A stretch of 64,000 nt of DNA from Galeruca laticollis (Eukaryota; Arthropoda; Insecta; Coleoptera; Chrysomelidae), in NCBI GenBank assembly GCA_963921935.1, contig OY998185.1:59721717-59785716 (forward strand), written 5' to 3'. The notes beneath the pieces were generated by a model that saw only the letters and a program-made list of their open reading frames with translations, did no database searches and was not told where the DNA came from. Both the position numbers and the translations under genes were made by a program. Within the stretch, counting starts at the first letter, position 1. The number at the start of each line of letters is the position of its first letter. Below, one piece after another: positions 32,691 to 43,856 of the stretch.

Positions 32691-33668
32691 CTAATTGACT
32701 TTCAGTCCCATTTTCTTTGTCTCTTTTTCTAGTTTTATAAAGGCTTCCTTCACGTTAACTGTACTTCTTCCTACAACATCTAGATCATCTGCATAAGCTA
32801 GAATCAGGCAGGGTCCATTATGGCCGATTATGTTCGTAGTTAGTTCGGTTCGTCTTACTACCTTCTCCAAGGCTATGTTAAATAGAGCCGGCGACAGTGC
32901 ACCCCCTTGTTTAAGTCCTGTTGTTATTTCAAAGGTTTCGCTGTAGTGACCTTCTATTTTAATTGAACTGTATGATCCTTCAACACATACTTTTATCATT
33001 CTTATAAGTTTGCCGGGTATTCCAAGTTCTTCTAGTGCTGTCCATAAGCTTACTCTGATGATGCTATCATACGCTTGTTTAAAGTCTACGAATAAATTGT
33101 GTAGGTCTCTATTAAATTCCCAGCATTTTTCTAACAGTTGTCTTAACGTAAAAAGTTGGTCTGTTGACCGTTTCCTTCTGAATCCACTTTGGTATTCTCC
33201 AACTATTTCTTCTGAGTACGGTGTTATTCGCTTTTTAATTATATTAGACAACACTTTATATGATGTGTTAAGGAGTGTGATACCTCGGTAGTTGTTGCAT
33301 GCCAATCTATTTCCCTTCTTATGTATTTGTATAATAACTCCTTCCTTCCATTCGTCTGGCATCGATTCCTGTTCCCATATTTTTTGTATTAGCTGATGTA
33401 TAGTCTCCACTATTCTATGTCCACCTTCCTTTAGGCATTCCGCGGGAATGTCATCTCTTCCTGCTGCTTTATTATTTTTTAGTTGTTTTATTGCTTGAGT
33501 TGTTTCTTCAATGGATGGTGGATCAACCCAAACTTCAGCCATATGTCGCTTATCCTCTTCTTGGTATGTCGGGTCTTCTATATTAAGTAATTTGTTGAAG
33601 TATTCTCTCCAGGTGTCGAGGATCTTTTGTTTACTAGTCATAAGTTCACCTTCATTGTTCATAAGCAT
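32691..33668 (-). pseudogene. RTE reverse transcriptase
   Basis: 325 codons covering the RT palm: NNKAAGRDDIPAECLKEGG, WKEGVIIQIHKKGNRLACNN, YRGITLLNTSYKVLSNII, LFVDFKQAYDSI (first Asp), TTGLKQGGALSPALFNIALE and LILAYADDLDVVG (catalytic YADD), ending LKVN at a stop. Sequence characters (KGDRL.C.NYRGI) are those of the RTE clade. The RT active site is intact; stops on both sides disable the ORF. Confidence 0.9.
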
Positions 33669-33716
33669 TGTAGTGGTTCTTGGGCGAAATCCTTTTTTAT
33701 GCGTGCTAACTTGTTT

Positions 33717-34904
33717 TCAAAATTTTCTTATGTTCCCATGTGCTCTGTTTGTTTCCAATTCCTGTAGTTGTTCATTTTGCCATTCTCTTTTCTTTTTTCT
33801 CGTAAGTTTTCGCATTCTGTTTGTTAGGTTATGGAACTTATTCCTGTTTTCCTCTGATGGGTTTTGTAACATCCTAGTTCTTGCTCCATACTTTTCTCCG
33901 TTAAGATCTTGATATTCTGTATCAAACCATAGCTTCTTTTTTGTATTTTGTTTTTCTCCAAGGATTTCTTTGCTGGCCTCTCGGATTGTTTCCTTTATTG
34001 TCTTCCACATCTCTTCTACTTCTAGATTCTGCATATTTATTTCTCTGCATTCTTGTTCTATTTTTTGTTGATATCGATCTTTAACTTCTTGTTGTTTTAG
34101 TTTTTCGATATTCCACTGTACTTCTTCCTTTTGGCTTTTCTCATTCCTTGCAGCTAGTCGTAGTCTAGTTTTGGCTTTAATCAAAATATGATCCGTATCT
34201 CCATCGGCTCCCCTACAGCTTCTAACGTCTATTATGTTAGATCCGTGTCTGCTGTCTATCAGTACGTGATCGATATGATTCCTTGTTATACCGTCGTTAG
34301 ATATCCATGTCTGCTTGTGTATATCTTTATGAGGGAACATTGTAGATTTTATCAATAGGTTATTCGAAACTGCAAAGTCGACTAGCCTGTTTCCGTTGTC
34401 GTTAGAAGAAGCATGTAAGCTGTGCTTTCCAAACTGTAGTTGTGATGTCTCTTCTCTTCCTACTTTGACGTTATAATCTCCTAGAACCAGCATCATATCT
34501 TCCTTTGGTATTTCATTTACTGTTTGTTCTAGTCGTTCATAGAAAGCATCCTTGGTCCCTTCTTCGGCTTCCTCGGTTGGTGCATGTACTGCTATTAGTG
34601 ATATGTTGTACCATTTTCCACGCAACCGGATGGAGCATATTCTCTCATTTATGGGTTTAAAGGAGATTAGTTCACTCATCAGTTCTTCCATTATAACAAA
34701 ACCTGTTCCTAACTCATGTGTGTCCTCTTTCCCACTATATAGTACTACCGATTTACTGATCTTAGTGTCGCCAGAATTGAGCCATCTGATTTCCTGTACT
34801 GCTGTTATGTCCATTCTATATTTTTCCAAAACTTCAACAGCCAATTGGGCTGCACCTGGTCTATACCAGCTCAATACGTTCCAAGTACCTATATTCCAAT
34901 CCAT
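33717..34904 (-). pseudogene. RTE endonuclease domain and linker
   Basis: 395 codons from ATG at 34904. The APE-type endonuclease reads WNIGTWNVLSWYRPGAAQL, ITAVQEIRW (catalytic Glu), ISLIAVHAPTEEAEEGTKDA, MMLVLGDYNVKVG (Asp/Asn pair), NHIDHVLID and GADGDTDHILI (final Asp-His). A long helical linker follows, ending NRAHGNIRKF at a stop, after which the RT continues in another frame (from 33668). All catalytic residues are visible. The protein is the first half of a single RTE ORF broken by one stop or frameshift. Confidence 0.88.
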
Positions 34905-35095
34905 ATTCCGTTGCCGTTGTCGTTTCCGTTAATCAGTCCATTTCCGAGGCTCCTGTTGAGGTTTCAAAACAAGTGGGTTTTTACGAGATAAGGTTGTTGG
35001 CCTTATGCTCAACCCTCCTCCTTTATCCAGGCTTGGGACTGGCAACATGGTCGTAGGGCTACTCAATCCACCCTACCACTACATGCAGGCGTAAG

Positions 35096-36408
35096 ACATT
35101 ATGTCAGTGAATCTTGCAATTGATCTATTATTGCCCAACAATCCACATCATGTAGCATTATCCTGTGACTTAGTACTACCAGATAATCATGAGAGTATGA
35201 AGTTTGATACTTATTACTATGATTTTAAAAACTCAGATTTTATTGGTTTAAATAATTATTTTGCTGCTATTGACTGGCATGTGTTCTTGAGTGGTAATGT
35301 TGAATTAGCGGTTAAGAATTTTTATCAAATTTTCTATAATGCTTTGGCAAATTTTGTACCTTTTCGTAGATTCAAATCCTCAAGTTATCCGGTGTGGTTT
35401 AATTCTGAATTGAAGCAACTAATTAGAGAAAAGAAAATAGCTCACAAAAGATTCAAAGAGACGTCTGATACTAATGATTATACTACTTTTTGTAATTTGA
35501 GAACTAGGTGCAAAAATGTATCCAAGTTATGTTATAGTGACTACATAGGTATGGTTGATAACAACATCTCAACTAATCCCAAGTATTTTTGGAACTATAC
35601 CAATTCTTTGAAAAAAAGATCATGGAATTCCTAATATTATGACATACAATGATGATGTAGCCAGCTGTGGCACAGATATTGTGAATTTGTTTGATGAACA
35701 TTTTGGAAGTGTATATAGCAATATTGAGGTTGCTGATTATGTAAATTTCAATCCAGTTAATACTGATCGATTCCCCCTTTGAAAATTACCCTTCTGGAGG
35801 TTTTAAATGGAATAATGAAACTGAAAGACAATCTGAGTTCTGGACCAGATGGAATTCCTTCGTATATTCCTAAAAGGTGTGTTTATTCTTTAAGTAAACC
35901 ATTAGAAATTTTATTTAATTTGTCACTCAAAAATCAAATATTTCTTACTACCTGACGAAATAGTTATGTATCGCCTATTTTCAAAAACGGTTCTAAGGGA
36001 GAAATCAGAAACTATAGAACAATAAGCAAAATTTCTGCCATACCAAAATTATTGGAACAACTCTTGGTCAGTCATATTTCTTTTTATTGTAAAAAATTAA
36101 TAATTGAACAACAACACGGTTTTGTAGGTGGTCGATCAACGGTAACTAACTTATTATTATATCAAACCGATATTGTCAGAGCACTAGAACAACATAATCG
36201 AATTGACTCGGTCTATATTGACTTCAGTAAAGCTTTTGATAAAGTGAACCACAACTTATTAATCAACAAGTTGTCTGCTGCTGGCTTTCCGTCATGGTTG
36301 ACGAACTGGTTACACAGCTATCTTTATAATAGACATCAGTTAGTTAAAATTAAGAATTTTGTTTCCAATTATTTCCTTGTCACATCAGGAGTGCCACTTA
36401 TTTGTTAA
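35096..36408 (+). pseudogene. Host LINE: rest of endonuclease and partial RT
   Basis: Continues the LINE from 31978. It reads VNLAIDLLLPNNPHHVALSC, a connector (PVWFNSELKQLIREKK) to a frameshift at 35634, then RT parts: LSSGPDGIPSYI, SYVSPIFKNG, NYRTISKISAIPKLLEQLLV, EQQHGFVGGRSTVTNLLLYQ, VYIDFSKAFDKVNHNLL (first Asp), and ends at TSGVP just before the expected QG motif. The FADD motif and C-terminus are missing. It is a 3'-deleted copy of a jockey/CR1-group LINE, whose first part starts at 30603. Confidence 0.8.
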
Positions 36409-36536
36409 TGACTGTTGATGTAAATGACCAGCCACTACTTAGATATATAGGGCTTTGGGTTCCAGTTAGAACTTTTCTAGAGTTCGTCTGTGTTTTTCCG
36501 TTTCTAGTGTTTAAATTTTGTTTTTGATGTCTCTTG
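36409..36536. other. No gene seen
   Basis: Short unassigned sequence between the broken LINE and the second copy of the dispersed repeat. Confidence 0.4.
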
Positions 36537-36731
36537 CGGATATTTCTATTTTTTACTTTCAATATGACACGGTTTCCATTTGATGTGTAGCCATGATGAT
36601 AGTAATATATTTACCGAAACGTCGACCTTCAAGCTGTGTAGGAATCTTCTATATACAATCTATAGCCTATCCAAAAACATCGTTCAAATATAATCAGTTT
36701 AGAAAGTGTAATTTTATAAATTTTAGACTTA
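36537..36731 (+). repeat. Dispersed repeat, copy 2, left block
   Basis: Matches 19219-19420 in the same orientation (AATATGACACG, GATGATAGTAATATA, TATAATCAGTTTAGAAAGTG). Its partner block is at 39870-40140, and the interval holds the LINE/microsatellite insertion. Confidence 0.85.
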
Positions 36732-36990
36732 ATTTTACGTCAGTTTCATGGACTACATAAATTGCATGTACTTATATAAAATTCAAATATATAATGTGAC
36801 AAAGAATATAAAAATCAGATCATTCATTATAAACGAGTAGTAAGTATCCTCTCATTCCCGTCAAGGCATCATCTAAGCATATCTATAAAATTATAATTCA
36901 TTTCTTTTTTTTAGTTATTATTTTTTACATTTATATTGGAAATATTGTCACTCCTTGTTCATGTATTCTGAACGAAAGAACAATAAATTT
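36732..36990 (+). other. Unassigned; possible LINE 3' tail
   Basis: A+T-rich. It ends with GTTCATGTATTCTGAACGAA and AACAATAAATTTT immediately before the (TATC)n tract, which looks like the 3' end of a LINE. I cannot name the family. Confidence 0.35.
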
Positions 36991-37164
<174 letters not shown>

Positions 37165-37165
<1 letters not shown>

Positions 37166-39767
37166 TTTTTTTTTTTAGTTGGGGAGGGTAAAAAATCTTC
37201 CAAAGACACTCACTGAAGGTGAGTAGTGTCAGATTCTTACTGACTAAAAAAAGCCCCTCCCCCTATCGTCTCGCTCCTCGCACTGGAACGACTTTCGCAT
37301 TACTTCAGTGAGAGGACTGTCATACTATCCTCATAGTGATGTATTACTTCCGTCTATGGTCGTGCTCTGTCTTCCATTTCTTTCGTATCAATTATATGTC
37401 TTATTATCTTATATCCTGTCCGGATTCTTTCCCACCTGACGCATGCAAACATCGTATGCTCCGCATCGTCTTGTTCTCCGCAATACGGACAGTCCCCAGT
37501 AACCGATCTCATTCGGTTATACAGGTATTTCCTGAAACAGCCATGACCAGAGATTGCCTGCGTGATATAATAATCTACCTCGCCAAACGGTCTGCCGATC
37601 CATTTTTCAATGTTAGGTATGAGGTGATGGGTCCATCTTCCCCATTTACCGGTTATCCAACGGTTTTGCCATTGCATCATGAGGTTTGTCCTTGCGATGG
37701 CACTGCCGATCCCTAGGTATTTTTCCCGTCTTTCCTGTACGAGCAAGTCTATTGGAGGTACCCCAGCTATTACCCCTACTGCCTCTGTTGATATCGTCCT
37801 ATACGCCGAGCATACTCTAATACAGAGTTTGCGTTGGACGCTGGCAAGTTTGGAAACCAGTTTCTTATTGCATGTCACTGAGTGCCAGGCAGGTGCAGCA
37901 TAAAGGATTTGCGAGTGTACAACACTCATTAGTGCTCTTCTTTTGGAAGATCTAGCTCCACCAATATTGGGCATAAGTCTGGACAGGGCTGTCACTGTTT
38001 TCTCTACTTTTTCAGAAACTTTTGCAATATGCTCGGCGAAAGTCAGTTTCGTATCTAGCCAAACTCCTAGGTATTTAACTGCTTTTTTGGGGATTACTAC
38101 TACGCCCTGTACTTCGAATTGAATCGGATTCATCTTTCTCTTCTTCGTAAGTAGAGCAGCTTCTGTCTTTTCAGGGGCTAATTCTAGCCCTTTATGCTCG
38201 AGCCAGTTTGATACCCGTTGTAGTGCGATATTGGCTGTGTTCATCAGGGTTTCTTCGGATTTTGCAACTACAACCATTGCAACATCATCAGCGAAGGCTA
38301 TTAACGTAACACCCGCAGGTTGCGCTACTCTCAATATTCGATAGTAAAGAATATTCCATAGAGTTGGTCCCAAGACCGACCCCTGTGGCACCCCACTATT
38401 TATTTCCCTTATTTTTATTTGTTCCTCTGTTTCCAGGATTATTTTCCGGTCGGATAAGTAGGCCCTTATTAAACTGATGAGGCTTTCATCAATGCGTCTG
38501 CTTCTCAACTCTTCAAGAATGTTCTGCCAGCCTGCAGTATTGAACGCATTTCTGACATCCAACGTTATTATTGCACAAAGTCTTCGGTGTGCCCAAGAGT
38601 ATTCTTCTTCCGCTGCCCTGGCAATTTTTAAAACTTCTTCTATAGCGCCCACCGCTTGTTTACCTTCAACGAATCCAAACTGTCGCTCTGATAAGCCGCC
38701 TGTTCGTCTTATTTCTTTTTTCAGCCTGATCAGGATCAGTTGTTCGTATAATTTGCCCTCTATGTCGAGCAGACATATTGGCCTGTGCGCTGAGGGATTC
38801 TCGATAGGTTTGTCCGCTTTCTTCAAGAGCAACAATTTGGCTCGTTTCCATTCCCTAGGGAATTCTGCTCGGCCAGCTAATCCATTATATACAGTGAGCA
38901 TTAATTCCGGCTTGTTCAAGGACATAGCTTTAATTATTTCCGCTGGAATATGTCCAGGTCCAGGAGCCCTATTCACCTTTAATTTGGAGCATGCCATGCG
39001 TAATTCTTCTACGTTAAAATTTAGAAATGTCTCATCTCTATTGGAGTCAAAGTTTACTTCCCGATGCACTGGGAATAGGTGGTCAACAACCTTTTCCATT
39101 GTTAGCATGGGCAAGTCTTGTCTGGGTGGATAGCCAACTAGGCTCTTCATGACTATTTTGTAGCCATTCCCCCAGATATCACAGTCTACTTCATCACATA
39201 TTGTTTTCCAGCATTCTCTCTTGGATTTTTTAATACTATATTGTAGTGTTTTCTTACTCTGTTTATACTCCTCCCACCGGCGCAATGTTTCTTCTGGTGT
39301 ATTCCTTCTTACGCTTCTCGTATAGTTTCGTCTCTTGCGAGTACAATCTCTACGGTTCTCAGCGATTTTCTCGTTCCACCAATACATGGGCACTCGCTTC
39401 CTTTTATCACCTCTCTTGGGCATAGTTTTATTGCAGATCTGCTTCAGTGTACGAGTGAGAGCTTCTGCTGAGGGGGCCATGTTCTGTTGTGGGGCTGTCG
39501 TAAGTTGTTGGAGTTTCTGTTTGTCCAACTTCTTAACCTGCCATCCTCCATTTCTGCTCGATCTCTCTAGTACTCCAAGTTTTCGGTCTGATACCTCGAA
39601 TACTATGTAGTTGTGGTCGCTTAGAGACTCGGTATCACTTACTTCCCAGTTTGTTATTCTATTCAGGATGTCAGTTGTAGCTAATGTCAGGTCTAGAATT
39701 GAGGAGTAGTCCCGTCTTTGAAAGGTTGGCTTATTTCCCTCATTCACCACTACTATGTCATTCTGTG
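37165..39767 (-). mobile_element. R1-group LINE inside (TATC)n, 5'-truncated
   Basis: Minus-strand LINE of about 2.6 kb. The 3' end has a short poly(A) (T tract at 37165-37176) abutting (TATC)n. About 180 bases of 3' untranslated sequence precede the stop codon at 37354. The 5' end is truncated inside the endonuclease and the open frame runs straight into (GATA)n at about 39767. The element thus sits within a GATA microsatellite on both sides. Confidence 0.85.
37354..39767 (-). CDS. R1-group LINE ORF2 (partial endonuclease, RT, CCHC)
   Basis: About 804 codons with no internal stop, from the truncation point to the stop at 37354; the first ATG is at 39750. Order: end of the endonuclease (DYSSILDLTLATTDI, SLSDHNYIVFEV), connector (YWWNEKIAENRRDCTRKR), RT (NRAPGPGHIPAEIIKAM, WKRAKLLLLKKADKP, AHRPICLLDIEGKLYEQLI, AIITLDVRNAFNTAGW, NSGVPQGSVLGPTLWNILY, TLIAFADDVAMVVVA), thumb (KAVKYLGVWLDTKLTFAEH) and a C-terminal CCHC knuckle (CPYCGEQDDAEHTMFAC). 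FADD and QG motifs are intact. The missing endonuclease start makes the copy dead on arrival, but the long open frame suggests a recent insertion. R1/TRAS/Waldo-type C-terminus supports the clade. Confidence 0.88.

Positions 39768-39831
<64 letters not shown>
39768..39831 (+). repeat. (TATC)n microsatellite, right
   Basis: About 64 bases of TATC repeats directly adjoining the truncated 5' end of the R1-group LINE. Confidence 0.97.
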
Positions 39832-39869
39832 ATAAAATTCTACAAAAAGTCAGCTTTCCAATAATCAGC

Positions 39870-40140
39870 CGGCATGGTTAATATTAATTTCGGATTTTGT
39901 AACTTATTCACCCAGTATATCGATAGTTTCAATGAATATGTCGATGTTAACGATATAAATAAAATAAATAAAATTTAAAAAGTTAAATTTCTTGTTTAAT
40001 TACCAATTCGTAAATTGTCGACTTTTGGAATATTAGTCATAACGATTATTTCTATTGAGTTGACAGAAGTGTTGATTTAATTCATATGAATATTGTATTT
40101 GACGTAACAGTCACGTGATGGAAAAGCTCCACCGTTTCTA
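39870..40140 (+). repeat. Dispersed repeat, copy 2, right block
   Basis: Matches 19436-19665 (ATTTCGGATTTTGTAACTTA, CACCCAGTATATCG, GTTTAATTACCAATTCGTAA) and then the GTCACGTGATGGAAAAG block near 19973. It supports the interval 36732-39869 being a later insertion. Confidence 0.85.
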
Positions 40141-40244
40141 CTGTATCTTATTGGTATATGCTGGTCTGCATTTTCTAACTTCCACAGGTTCATTGCACTG
40201 TCTAGTACATGTAATTATACATTATTTCTTTTTCTAAGATTCAT

Positions 40245-40385
40245 TTCAACACTGAGTAACCTTCTGGAAAGTGAGTTGTATAAATTAGGTTCAAATATGG
40301 ACCTAATACACTACCTTGTGGTACAGCTTTAATTGGGTTGATTTTGGAGAGTTTGCTGTTTACTCGGTAATATTTTGGGATTGTT
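40245..40385 (-). pseudogene. Jockey-type RT scrap
   Basis: On the minus strand one reads YYRVNSKLSKINPIKAVPQG and SVLGPYLNLIYTTHFPE, the PQGSVLGP motif of a jockey-type RT with its surroundings. Only about 45 codons remain and no other part of the element is adjacent. Confidence 0.65.
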
Positions 40386-41058
40386 AGTAATAAAACTTCC
40401 TTTTTAAATCACTTTTATTATGACTTTTTAATCAGAAACTATAGCAGGTACGTCAAAGATTATTTTTTCAACTGTCAGATATATATCAGATAGCCAAGAA
40501 CAGGTCACTACAGAACAACCCGGTTGTCGCTCTACATTCGGGTTTGAAAATGTGGATAATAATGGTTTGTATTTGGATAGTGTGCCATAGTGTCAGATTT
40601 CAATCATTGTTACATTTTAACAAAAGAATAATCAATAAAAATTACTAGAAATGAAATTTTTCTCATTAATACATGTTATCTAATGAATAATTCGATTATC
40701 AAATAAAGATTATATCTCGTTTTCTACATTTTCATAATCAAATATAATGAAAAAATAATGGTCATGAATTTAATTTCATTTGAACATCTATATTGTTTGG
40801 TCTTACTTCAAGTACAGTAATTATTGATTATCGAGACAAAATTCATATTTTTAATAAATTTCACGTTATTCCAATCAGTAGAGTCTAAATTTTACATCAT
40901 CATATACAAGAAGCCAGTATTTCTTTAAAATATCATAAAAATATCCTGATCTTTTGAACTATCTTGGTTTAATAGTTTTTGTATTAGGAATTGTAATTAG
41001 TATTGCGGATATCAAATTTTTAATGTCGGAAATTTTAATGTTGTAAAACTCAATCTTG
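40386..41058. other. No gene seen
   Basis: A+T-rich sequence with no recognisable features. Confidence 0.5.
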
Positions 41059-42740
41059 CTACAAACCCCCAATCCACCCATCAATAGAAAAAATTAACTT
41101 AATTCAAATAAAAATTTTCAACATGCTTTCATAAAATATTTTATAATTTCGAAATGGTGGAAGATGCTAACTTCATTCTTACACCATTCGATAGAGAAAA
41201 AGTGTGTATTGATACCTAATCATATTTGGTTTATTCAATTTCATATTTGTAGAAAATATACAAGATTAAATTTGAAATAAAAAATGTTGTTAATAATTAC
41301 CTCAAAAAATTTCTAGTAACTACGCCTATGAAATGGGGAGACTCAAATTGGGGAAATTCGAAAGAAGATTGTTCATAATATTTAAAAAAAATATGGCAAT
41401 TTTCCAACGATAATACAAACCGAGTTATAAAACATAAGAGTTGAACTTGTTGTAAAAAATTCCTTTGGATTGAAAACCAAAAAAATTTGATTCCGATTTG
41501 GATGAAATTTTGCATTGGTTGGTTTTTAATACGAAGATTTCAAAAGATTTATCAATTATTTCGGTTGGAAAATTGAGAAAAATTTATGAAAATGGTATTT
41601 TCCTGAAAACTATACTTTAAAAACCAAAAATTTGCATATTTTTTGGATTTCTCGACAGAAAATACATAATCACACACAACTTTTCCTAGACATTCACTAC
41701 AAACCCAAATTTTCAATTTTTTAGACAAGAGCGACCAAATTTTATAAAATTTTTAATGTGTTTCCATAAAAAATTCTATAAATTCTAAACTACAAGAGAT
41801 GCCGACTGTATTCTTATATATTTCGATAGAGGAAATGTGCATCCTGATTACCGACCATATATGGTTTCTTCGATTTCATATTTGTAAAAAATATACAGGG
41901 TGAAAGTTGGAATAAAATTTTTCTGAAAAATTACTTTAAAAAATTTTTTAGTAAACACGTCTATGGAATAAGGGAACTGAAATTGGTGAAAACTGAAAGA
42001 GGATTGTTCATAATATTATAAAAAAATATCCCTTTCCACCGATAATACAAACCGAGTTATGAAACATTAAAGTTGAACGTTTTTCAAAAAATTCGAATTC
42101 CAAAAAAAAATTTGGATCCGATTTGGATGGAATTTTGCGTAGGGGGGGTTTTTTGATACGAAGATTTCAAAACATTTGTCAGTTGTTCGATAAAAATTAT
42201 GTCGGCTGGAAAATTGAGGAAATTTCATTAAAATGGAATTCTCCTTAAAACTATAGAACAAAATCAAAAACTGACATATTTGTTAGATTGCTCGACTGAA
42301 AATACATAGTACCACATACTCTTCCCATATATTCATTACAAACCAATATTTTCAATGTTATAGTCAAAAACCGTAAAATTAATAAAACATTTAATATGCC
42401 TCCATATTTTTTTTATAATTCTGAAACTATGACAGATATCAACTTCATCCTAACACCAATCGATAGAGAAAAGTTACATCTTGATCACTAGATATATTTG
42501 ATTTCTTCGGTTTCATATACGTAGAAAATATACAGAGTGAAATTTGGAATAAAAATTTTGAGGAAAAATTACCTTAAAAAAATTTGTCTATGGAATGGGA
42601 GGACTGAAGTTAGTGGAAATCGAAAGGGGATTGTTTATATTATAAAAAAAATAAATCAACTTTCCACAAACCGAGTTATAAAACATGAACGATGGACCTT
42701 TTTAAAAAAATTCCAATTTCGAAGGGTTCCCCCCTTCAAT
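41059..42740 (+). repeat. ~640-bp tandem repeat, about 2.6 units
   Basis: Landmarks repeat at near-constant spacing. TACAAACC followed by an A/T-rich ..TTTTCAAT block is found near 41059, 41699 and 42338. A CCATAAAA..ATTCTATAA block is found near 41129, 41763 and 42401. An ACCGAGTTATAAAACAT block is found near 41418, 42053 and 42668. The units are diverged by many substitutions and small indels. No protein similarity was recognised in them. Confidence 0.8.
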
Positions 42741-42788
42741 GTCAGGATTCTCAGTGTAACAACTGTCTCTAACATCTGCATGAAATAA

Positions 42789-43340
42789 CTAACAATTTTT
42801 GTCAAAAGCAACTGAATTTATAGGTTCCATTAAATTAAAAACAATATCTTTGCTCGTTTTATTAAAAATTTCCACAATTGCATATCCGTTTTTTATAGTT
42901 GTAAGAATAGAGAAAATTTCACAATTTTTTATATTTTGCTTTGGAATTAAAATATCACCATTATATGTCGATACAGGAATATTAACTAGAATTCTACTGT
43001 ATGGTTCTATGTTTGTCTTAAAGTTATACACTTGATTTTTGCAAAATCAATTTTGGGGTTAAGTAATTTTAAATCATCTAACCCAATTAAACCATCAAAA
43101 CATTCATGAAAATCAAATATATGAAATTTTATGTCACCACTTTGTTTAAACTCTGAGAATAAAGGTAGTTTAGCACAGTTTTGATGAGTTGACGAATGAT
43201 ACACTGCTGTAACAGTAAAAGGTTCCAAGAACTTTTTTTCTTTATAATATTTTTCAGCATATTTCTGGTCGTAAAAATGATTTTGTAGCACCAGTATCTA
43301 ATAGTACTTTTAGAGGAGGATTTGAAATTTTGAGGTAAAA
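42789..43340 (-). pseudogene. Gypsy pol start with protease (split element)
   Basis: Minus-strand reading in two frames. From the insertion point it gives NKPELFYLKISNPPLKVLLD, then TGATKSFLRPEYAEKYYKEK (DTGA protease site), FDFHECFDGLIGLDDLKLLN (ILG/IGLD motif), VYNFKTNIEPYSRILVNIPV and EIFNKTSKDIVFNLMEPINS. This is the beginning of a gypsy pol of the errantivirus-like type. It stops at about 42789 before RT. The sequence before NKPEL is found beyond the PLE insertion at 47012. Confidence 0.78.
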
Positions 43341-43355
43341 TAATTCTGGCTTATT
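43341..43355 (+). repeat. 15-bp target duplication of PLE, left
   Basis: TAATTCTGGCTTATT. The identical 15 bases occur at 46997-47011 on the other side of the PLE insertion. Confidence 0.9.
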
Positions 43356-43856
43356 AGTGTTTTTAAATGAAACTCAAGGTCTCTAGTTAATTCCACAATA
43401 TAATACAAGTTATTGAAAATTCTAAAAAATTGACAATTGTTTCGATAAATCAATATCATCGTCAGAATGACAGAAGTTACATTTCATTTTATGCCTACCT
43501 GATGTTTAGTAGTTATTTTTGGCCAGACCAAGAAGTAACCTAACTTGTGATTGGCTTAATATATGTTTATAGAAAAAAGAAGAAGATGTGATATTACAAA
43601 TATTGAAGCTTAGATATTATTAGCCCTATGGTGATATCCTGGATATCATTTTTCCAATTAAGATCAGTATTACTGTGCAATGATATAGAAAACCAGGAAA
43701 ACTATATCTGCTGATCTTTACAATTATCACTTAAGAAGACAGTTTATTAGTGGAGAATTCCCTAGATTTAACTGTTCATTGACAACTTCATATTGTGGGT
43801 TTCTTAAATGTCTTCTTATTTCCAGTTCTTCAAGGAAATCCAGTTCTTGTTTCTTT

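Larger units (their letters stand above)
31976..35095 (-). mobile_element. RTE-type LINE inserted antisense in another LINE
   Basis: About 3.1 kb on the minus strand. The 3' end carries an (ATCC)n-type short repeat (CCATCCATCCATCC at 31977-31990), as RTE elements usually do instead of poly(A). The 5' end includes about 190 bases before the ORF. The host LINE's endonuclease reads LDLVFSNSI on the left and VNLAIDLLLPNNPHHVALSC on the right, so the insertion point is clear to within a few codons. Confidence 0.85.

Noticed and set aside
33511..33912. 133-codon plus-strand ORF
   Set aside because: It is the antisense shadow of the RTE element.
38477..39133. 218-codon plus-strand ORF
   Set aside because: It is the antisense shadow of the R1-group LINE ORF, which carries all RT motifs on the minus strand.
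39684..39881. Plus-strand ORF with a Leu-Ser-Ile-Tyr repeat
   Set aside because: It is the translation of the (TATC)n microsatellite and the antisense of the LINE.
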